The notes beneath the pieces are model-generated. The model was not told the origin of the DNA. It ran no database searches and saw only the letters and a program-made list of their open reading frames with translations. The position numbers and the translations under genes were made by a program. This document shows positions 7,621 to 11,420 of a stretch of 11,420 nt of DNA, piece after piece. Source of the DNA: Bryobacteraceae bacterium (GTDB taxonomy: Bacteria; Acidobacteriota; Terriglobia; Bryobacterales; Bryobacteraceae); contig JAICMB010000057.1 of the NCBI GenBank assembly GCA_025929455.1, positions 1 through 11,420 of the forward strand, written 5' to 3'. How positions within the stretch are numbered: position 1 is the first letter of the stretch; every line of letters begins with the position of its first letter.

Positions 7621-9114
7621 ATGCGATTCTTTTCATTTCTATTCTTGGCGGCGCTAACGCTACACGGCGCCACGTACTACGTCGATTTCACCGCCGGAAA
7701 CGACGCGGGCCGCGGGACCTCCGAGAGCGAGCCGTGGAAAACACTCGCGAAGGTGAACGCGACGGAATTGCGTCCGGGCGACCGCGTTCTGTTTAGGAGC
7801 GGATCAACCTGGCACGGGCAACTGGTTCCCAAGGGTTCCGGCAGCGAGGCCGCTGCGGTGATTTTCGATCGTTACGGGTCAGGGCGCTTGCCTCGTATCG
7901 ATGCCGGCGGCGAGTTCGAGGATGCCATCCGTCTTTACAACGTACAGGGCATCGAAGTCCGGCATCTGGAGGTCACCAACCACGGCAGCACGCCCGCCAT
8001 GCGGCGCGGCGTCCACATCTTCCTCGACAACTTCGGGACCGCTAAACACATCGTCGTATCCGGGCTCTATATCCATGACGTGAACGGAAGCAACGGGCAC
8101 GGCGACAACGCGAAGGACAACGGCGGCATCATCTTCCGTACGCGCGGCGAGCGCACGCCGAGCCGCTTCGACGGTTTGCTGATCGAGCGCAACATCATCC
8201 GCACCGTCGACCGTTCCGCGATTGCGGCCCAAAGCTATCACGCGATGCGCACGCACTGGTTTCCGAGCCTGAATGTCGTCATTCGCGATAACTATGTCGA
8301 TGACGTGGGCGGCGACGGCATCGTGCCGTGGGCTACCGACCGCGTGCTCGTGGAACACAACATCGCGCTGCACTGTAACCGTCGCGCCGGGAGTTACAAC
8401 GCCGGTATCTGGCCCTGGAGTACGGACAATTCACTCCTGCAATTGAACGAGGCCGCGTTCACGCATACTACTCTCGACGGCGAGGGTTTCGACTCGGACT
8501 ACAATTCCCGCAACACACTGTTTCAGTACAACTACAGTCATGACAACGACGGCGGCTTTATGCTGATTTGCACTCCCGGCCGGCGCAATCCGAAGGAAAA
8601 CATCGGCAACATCGGGACAGAAGTTCGCTACAACATCAGCCGCAACGACCGCACGCGCATATTTCATGTCAGTGGAGGCGATGATACCACCGTTCACGAC
8701 AATGCCATCTATGTTGGCCCCGGAATCGATGTGCAGATGCTGCTGCTATCGGATTGGACCGGCTGGGCCAATGGCCTGATGTTCCGCAACAACTGGTTCT
8801 ATGTGCAGGGCACGGCACGTTACGGGCATCAGATCAGCCGGTCGAAGGATGGCACTTACGGCATCGCGTCCGGCTGGGGGCCCGCACAGGGCGTCGCCTT
8901 TGAGGGCAATCATTATTACGGACACAACATCGATGCGCCCGAAGACGCAGCCGGGGCGAGGCAGGCCGCCGTCAACGCGCCCGCGCTCGACTGGAATGAG
9001 CCGGTGTTCAATGGCGACCCGCAGGAGTTCGACGCGTTCATGGCCGCCCACCGCGCCTGGATGTTGCGATTGTTTAAAGATCAATTCGGAAAGGAAGTCA
9101 AACTCGGACGATGA
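7621..9114 (+). CDS. Secreted right-handed parallel beta-helix protein (polysaccharide lyase/hydrolase-like)
   Basis: The 497-residue protein starts with a signal peptide (MRFFSFLFLAALTLHG, cleavage near residues 16-17) followed by ATYYVDFTAGNDAGRGTSES and PWKTLAKVN. That opening is typical of secreted parallel beta-helix proteins. Residues about 100-430 contain repeated short beta-strand/turn units of the PbH1 type: IEVRHLEVTNHG, HIVVSGLYIHDV, FDGLLIERNIIRTV, NVVIRDNYVDDVGGDGI, RVLVEHNIALHC, TLFQYNYSHDNDGGF, EVRYNISRND. An acidic stretch, DGEGFDSDYN (286-295), might contribute to a metal or active site. This fold is shared by many pectate lyases, polysaccharide epimerases and hydrolases, so the exact reaction cannot be assigned. 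The frame is open far upstream (to 6661, antisense to the receptor), but ATG 7621 is chosen for the signal peptide. It overlaps the next gene by four bases, indicating one operon. Confidence 0.9.
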   Translation: MRFFSFLFLAALTLHGATYYVDFTAGNDAGRGTSESEPWKTLAKVNATELRPGDRVLFRSGSTWHGQLVPKGSGSEAAAVIFDRYGSGRLPRIDAGGEFEDAIRLYNVQGIEVRHLEVTNHGSTPAMRRGVHIFLDNFGTAKHIVVSGLYIHDVNGSNGHGDNAKDNGGIIFRTRGERTPSRFDGLLIERNIIRTVDRSAIAAQSYHAMRTHWFPSLNVVIRDNYVDDVGGDGIVPWATDRVLVEHNIALHCNRRAGSYNAGIWPWSTDNSLLQLNEAAFTHTTLDGEGFDSDYNSRNTLFQYNYSHDNDGGFMLICTPGRRNPKENIGNIGTEVRYNISRNDRTRIFHVSGGDDTTVHDNAIYVGPGIDVQMLLLSDWTGWANGLMFRNNWFYVQGTARYGHQISRSKDGTYGIASGWGPAQGVAFEGNHYYGHNIDAPEDAAGARQAAVNAPALDWNEPVFNGDPQEFDAFMAAHRAWMLRLFKDQFGKEVKLGR

Positions 9115-10343
9115 AAACGCTCGCCCTCTGCGCAGCCGCGCTGCTGCCGTTTCCAGTCTGGTCGCAGGCACGCCACAACATTCCGCCCGTTGCCCCGAAA
9201 GATTTTGCCGTGATGGCCTGGGGCTCGTCGCCGTCCGACTCCCAGGATCTGCGCGGCATGCGCGATGCCGGCCTGAACATTTCCGGGTTTTGCCGACCGG
9301 AGGATTTGGAACGCGTGCGCGCCGCGGGCCTGACGTGTTTCGTCTCCGATCGCCGCCTGAGCAGCTACGATCCGGAGCATCTGCCGCCCGATGATCAACT
9401 GCGGCGCGATGTCGCGGAATTGAAGCAGCAGATCGGCTCAAATCCCGCCGCGCTGGGTTTCTATCTGCGCGATGAGCCGAGTGCGCGCCTGATGCCCGGT
9501 CTCGGGAAACTCGCGGCCATGCTGCGCGAAGCCATGCCGGACAAGTATCCGTACGTGAACCTTTTCCCGTATCGGGTGTCCGCGCAGCGGCTGGGAACCA
9601 GCGACTACGATTCTTATGTCCGCATGCTGGTAAAGACCATTCACCAGCCGTTTCTCAGCTACGACAACTATTCGCTGGTGAACGGCGAAATGCTGGACTT
9701 CTTCTACACGAATCTCGAGATCGTGCGGCGGCTTTCGCTTGAAACCGGCACGCCGCTGTGGAACTGCATCCTCGCGAATTCGCATTTCAACTACATGGAA
9801 CCGTCGGACGCCACCTTTAGTCTGCAGGTCTACAGCACCATGGCGTACGGCGGCCGGGGCATCCAATATTTCACGTACTTCGCGCCGTCGCTCGGGAACT
9901 ACAGGATGGCGGCAGTAGACCAGTTCGGCAACCGCACCGCGACCTGGGACATGCTGCGCCGCATCGATAATCAGATCCACGCGCTCGCGCCCACCCTGAT
10001 TAAGCTGCGCAGCACCGGCGTGTATCATTATCCAGACGTTCCCGACCACGGGCAGCCGCTCTCCGCGAGCAAGCTGGTCGAAGGCGTCGAGATGACCGAA
10101 CGGTTAGTGCGGTCCCCGGTGGCCGGACGGTTCCTGATCGGCGAGTTCGAGGACGCCGCGCACCGGCCGTACGTGCTGCTGGTCAACAAGGACCTGAAGA
10201 ACTCGTTCCAGTTCAAGATCCGTTTCAAGCAGGGCAGCGCCAGGTTGTTTCGCGTCTCGCCCTACTCAGGACAGGAGCAGCCCTTCGGCCGCGAGATGGA
10301 CTGGCTCGCGCCAGGGGCCGGTGTGCTGCTGCGGGTCGAGTGA
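9111..10343 (+). CDS. Secreted TIM-barrel glycoside-hydrolase-like protein
   Basis: The 410-residue protein has a signal peptide (MKTLALCAAALLPFPVWSQA, cleavage after residue 20). The body has the rhythm of a (beta/alpha)8 glycosidase: DFAVMAWGSSPSD (31-43), RDAGLNISGF (51-60), LGFYLRDEPSA (115-125), YVNLFPY (148-154), FLSYDNYSL (181-189), LWNCILANSH (216-225), MAYGGRGIQYFTYFAP (244-259). Glu122 in the RDEPS motif is a candidate acid/base. The C-terminal part from about 310 (GEFEDAAHRPYVLLVNKD) looks like a beta-rich accessory domain. I recognise the general pattern from hydrolase-like proteins of acidobacteria and planctomycetes but cannot assign a GH family or substrate. Its ATG overlaps the TGA of the beta-helix gene (ATGA), so the two are probably translationally coupled and act on the same material. 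No clear terminator follows. Confidence 0.85.
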   Translation: MKTLALCAAALLPFPVWSQARHNIPPVAPKDFAVMAWGSSPSDSQDLRGMRDAGLNISGFCRPEDLERVRAAGLTCFVSDRRLSSYDPEHLPPDDQLRRDVAELKQQIGSNPAALGFYLRDEPSARLMPGLGKLAAMLREAMPDKYPYVNLFPYRVSAQRLGTSDYDSYVRMLVKTIHQPFLSYDNYSLVNGEMLDFFYTNLEIVRRLSLETGTPLWNCILANSHFNYMEPSDATFSLQVYSTMAYGGRGIQYFTYFAPSLGNYRMAAVDQFGNRTATWDMLRRIDNQIHALAPTLIKLRSTGVYHYPDVPDHGQPLSASKLVEGVEMTERLVRSPVAGRFLIGEFEDAAHRPYVLLVNKDLKNSFQFKIRFKQGSARLFRVSPYSGQEQPFGREMDWLAPGAGVLLRVE

Positions 10344-10458
10344 AACGCGTTCTAATGCAGCATTATCGCCGGCCAGGCGAAATCGGCGTAAGCGACGCGT
10401 CTTGAGGGCATGCGCGGAACTGCATGCAACAACTTCGGGACTGTTTGCGTTTGCGACT

Positions 10459-10492
10459 GGCCGATTGGCAATCGGCCGCAGGTTCACAACCT
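10459..10492. repeat. REP-like double hairpin
   Basis: Two palindromes lie two bases apart: GGCCGATT-GGC-AATCGGCC (10459-10477) and AGGTT-CAC-AACCT (10480-10492), followed by ACCCCACG. Two adjacent imperfect hairpins ending in a CCCCAC-like tail are typical of dispersed repetitive extragenic palindromes that I recall as common in Solibacter-type genomes. One reading frame across it gives the recurrent peptide PAADCQSA. Only one copy is in the window, so dispersal cannot be confirmed here. Confidence 0.55.
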
Positions 10493-10603
10493 ACCCCACG
10501 GCGAACTCGAATCCGGTGATTAGCCGCGTTCTTGCCCCCGCACGGCGGCACTCTTTGCTCCAAAATTCGACTTGACCTCGTCACGGAAGATCGGCCTCAC
10601 CCG

Positions 10604-10631
10604 CTCCAGCCCATGAAAAACCGGCTGGGAG
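10604..10631. repeat. Bulged hairpin upstream of the rpsA promoter
   Basis: CTCCAGCC (10604-10611) can pair with GGCTGGGAG (10623-10631) with one bulged G, across an 11-base loop that includes five A. It ends 16 bases before the -35 element. No T tract follows on the plus strand, so it is not a standard terminator, though it could slow or end transcription from the upstream operon. Confidence 0.35.
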
Positions 10632-10647
10632 GCAAAATCCATTCATA

Positions 10648-10676
10648 TTGACTTCCCCCGAGGTGTCCGGTATAGT
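10648..10676 (+). promoter_or_regulatory. Sigma70-type promoter for rpsA
   Basis: TTGACT (10648-10653) and TATAGT (10671-10676) each match the consensus at five of six bases and are separated by exactly 17 bases. Transcription should start near 10683, giving a leader of about 150 bases before the rpsA ATG. This is the best promoter match in the window and fits a highly expressed ribosomal gene. Confidence 0.75.
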
Positions 10677-10684
10677 TCTGAAGT

Positions 10685-10701
10685 GCCGTTGTTTCAACGG
10701 C
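10685..10701 (+). promoter_or_regulatory. Hairpin at the 5' end of the rpsA leader
   Basis: GCCGTTG (10685-10691) and CAACGGC (10695-10701) form a perfect 7-bp stem with a TTT loop. It would lie within a few bases of the predicted transcript 5' end, where it could protect the mRNA from decay. The following TTGTCG is too poor in T for a convincing attenuator. Confidence 0.45.
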
Positions 10702-10784
10702 TTGTCGTGCATGGCGCGAGTGCCTCGGAGGGCGCGGGCCATGGCGCATCGAGCGGAATCGCGCGCAGCCATCCGCCCCACGCC

Positions 10785-10805
10785 GTGCGGACCGCGTGCG
10801 GACCG
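10785..10805 (+). repeat. Tandem 10-mer in the rpsA leader
   Basis: GTGCGGACCG occurs twice (10785-10794 and 10796-10805), separated by one C, giving an 11-base period. It ends 30 bases before the rpsA start codon and just upstream of the Shine-Dalgarno. It may be a binding site for a regulator or for S1 itself, or a chance slippage product. Confidence 0.5.
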
Positions 10806-10822
10806 TTGTAGAGTGAGAACAC

Positions 10823-10827
10823 GGGAG
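10823..10827 (+). promoter_or_regulatory. Ribosome binding site of rpsA
   Basis: GGGAG lies 8 bases before ATG 10836. It is the clearest Shine-Dalgarno among the genes here and fixes the rpsA start. Confidence 0.75.
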
Positions 10828-10835
10828 TCGTGGCT

Positions 10836-11420
10836 ATGGCCGTTCAATCTGATGAGCAACGCGTGGAGCAGTCTGTGCAGGCGGAGCAGTCTGCATACGA
10901 GCAGCTCATCGATGACTACGGCCACTTCGCACCGCCGCATGAAGGCGAACTGCTGGAAGGCCACGTTTTAAAGGTCACCGATAAGGACGTCATCGTCGAC
11001 TTCGGATATAAATCCGAAGGCTTGGTGCCGATCGAGCAACTGCAACAGCCCAGCGGGGAAGTAACGGTAAAGCCCGGCGATGCCATCGATGTGATGGTCG
11101 ACCGCTCGGGCGTGCAGCCCGAAGGCTACATTCTGCTGTCGCACGAGAAGGCGAGCCGGCTGCGCTCGTGGGACAACCTGGAGCGCGCGCACCGCGAGGG
11201 ACTGATCATTTCCGGACGCGTGTTGGAGCGCATCAAAGGCGGGCTCACGGTCGACGTGGGCGTGGTGGCGTTTATGCCCGGCTCGCAGGTCGACGTCCGG
11301 CCGCTGCACCACCTCGATCCGTTCCTCGGGCAAGACATCCCGGTCAAAATCGTCAAGCTGAACCGCCGCCGCGGGAACGTAGTCGTGTCACGGAAGGCGG
11401 CCATGGAAGAAGACCTGGTC
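10836..11420 (+). CDS. rpsA: 30S ribosomal protein S1, N-terminal part (partial)
   Basis: The frame opens at ATG 10836 and continues through 195 codons to the window edge, so the C-terminus is missing. Protein S1 binds mRNA on the small ribosomal subunit and helps start translation. After an acidic/Gln-rich N-terminus (residues 1-35), a first S1 (OB-fold) motif is seen at about 36-105: EGELLEGHVLKVTDKDVIVD, then FGYKSEGLVPIEQL, then ILLSHEKA. A second starts at about 122: GLIISGRVLERIKGGLTVDV, then AFMPGSQVD, RPLHHLDPFLGQ and VVVSRKA. These are standard S1 sequences (EG.V.G.V, YKSEG.VP, RPV..LD..LG). The gene has its own strong promoter and a leader of about 150 bases, so it is probably independent of the upstream operon. 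Confidence 0.95.
   Translation, partial: MAVQSDEQRVEQSVQAEQSAYEQLIDDYGHFAPPHEGELLEGHVLKVTDKDVIVDFGYKSEGLVPIEQLQQPSGEVTVKPGDAIDVMVDRSGVQPEGYILLSHEKASRLRSWDNLERAHREGLIISGRVLERIKGGLTVDVGVVAFMPGSQVDVRPLHHLDPFLGQDIPVKIVKLNRRRGNVVVSRKAAMEEDLV

Larger units (their letters stand above)
10344..10835. other. Intergenic region between the glycan operon and rpsA
   Basis: No convincing protein gene is seen in these 492 bases. Reading frames crossing it are short, Arg-rich and lack family features or ribosome-binding sites. It contains a pair of GCATGC palindromes (10408-10413, 10422-10427), a REP-like double hairpin, a bulged hairpin (10604-10631), the rpsA promoter, and a leader with a short hairpin and a tandem repeat. 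No tRNA was recognised. Confidence 0.75.

Noticed and set aside
10459..10492. Considered as part of a tRNA or a T-arm-like structure because of the GGTTCACAACC segment.
   Set aside because: No acceptor stem, anticodon arm or cloverleaf spacing can be formed around it.
10604..10631. Hairpin considered as an intrinsic terminator for the beta-helix/hydrolase operon.
   Set aside because: No T tract follows on the plus strand and it is more than 250 bases past the stop codon, so I list it only as a hairpin.
10648..10971. A plus-strand frame starting at TTG 10648 that overlaps the rpsA start in another frame.
   Set aside because: Its TTG is the -35 element of the promoter, its translation is low-complexity Arg/Ser-rich, and the rpsA frame is unambiguous.

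Overview
The window looks like chromosomal DNA of an acidobacterium, most likely from the Solibacter/Bryobacter group. This rests on recognised family resemblance and no search was run. The clues are visibly GC-rich coding sequence, a very large Oar-like TonB-dependent receptor with an N-terminal carboxypeptidase-regulatory-like domain, a subtilase ending in NVVWG repeats, a secreted PIG-L protein, and a REP-like double hairpin of a kind I associate with these genomes.

Layout, left to right. (1) 1-780, minus strand: the N-terminal 260 codons of a membrane-anchored HD-GYP-type signalling protein that runs off the left edge. (2) 994-2694, plus strand: a secreted S8 (subtilisin-like) protease with an intact Asp/His/Asn/Ser set and a C-terminal hexapeptide-repeat tail. 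A GC-rich hairpin (2719-2750) separates it from the convergent genes to its right. (3) 7566 back to 2765, minus strand: a two-gene operon encoding the TonB-dependent receptor and then, 5 bases downstream, a secreted PIG-L-type deacetylase with a NEW3-like C-terminal domain. (4) 7621-10343, plus strand: a two-gene operon transcribed away from the receptor. It encodes a secreted right-handed parallel beta-helix protein and, overlapping it by ATGA, a secreted TIM-barrel glycoside-hydrolase-like protein. The 54 bases between the divergent operons contain an inverted repeat that could be a shared operator. (5) 10344-10835: about 490 bases without a convincing gene. They hold a REP-like double hairpin, a strong sigma70-type promoter, and a long leader with a hairpin and a tandem 10-mer. 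(6) 10836-11420, plus strand: the start of rpsA (ribosomal protein S1), running off the right edge.

The most interesting reading is that genes 3 to 6 (2765-10343) form one glycan-scavenging locus: outer-membrane receptor, exported deacetylase, beta-helix (lyase-like) protein and glycosidase-like protein, arranged as two divergent operons around one palindrome. The families and arrangement are visible in the sequence. The shared substrate, and the idea of a single system, are inference. No CRISPR array, tRNA, rRNA, transposase or phage gene was seen.
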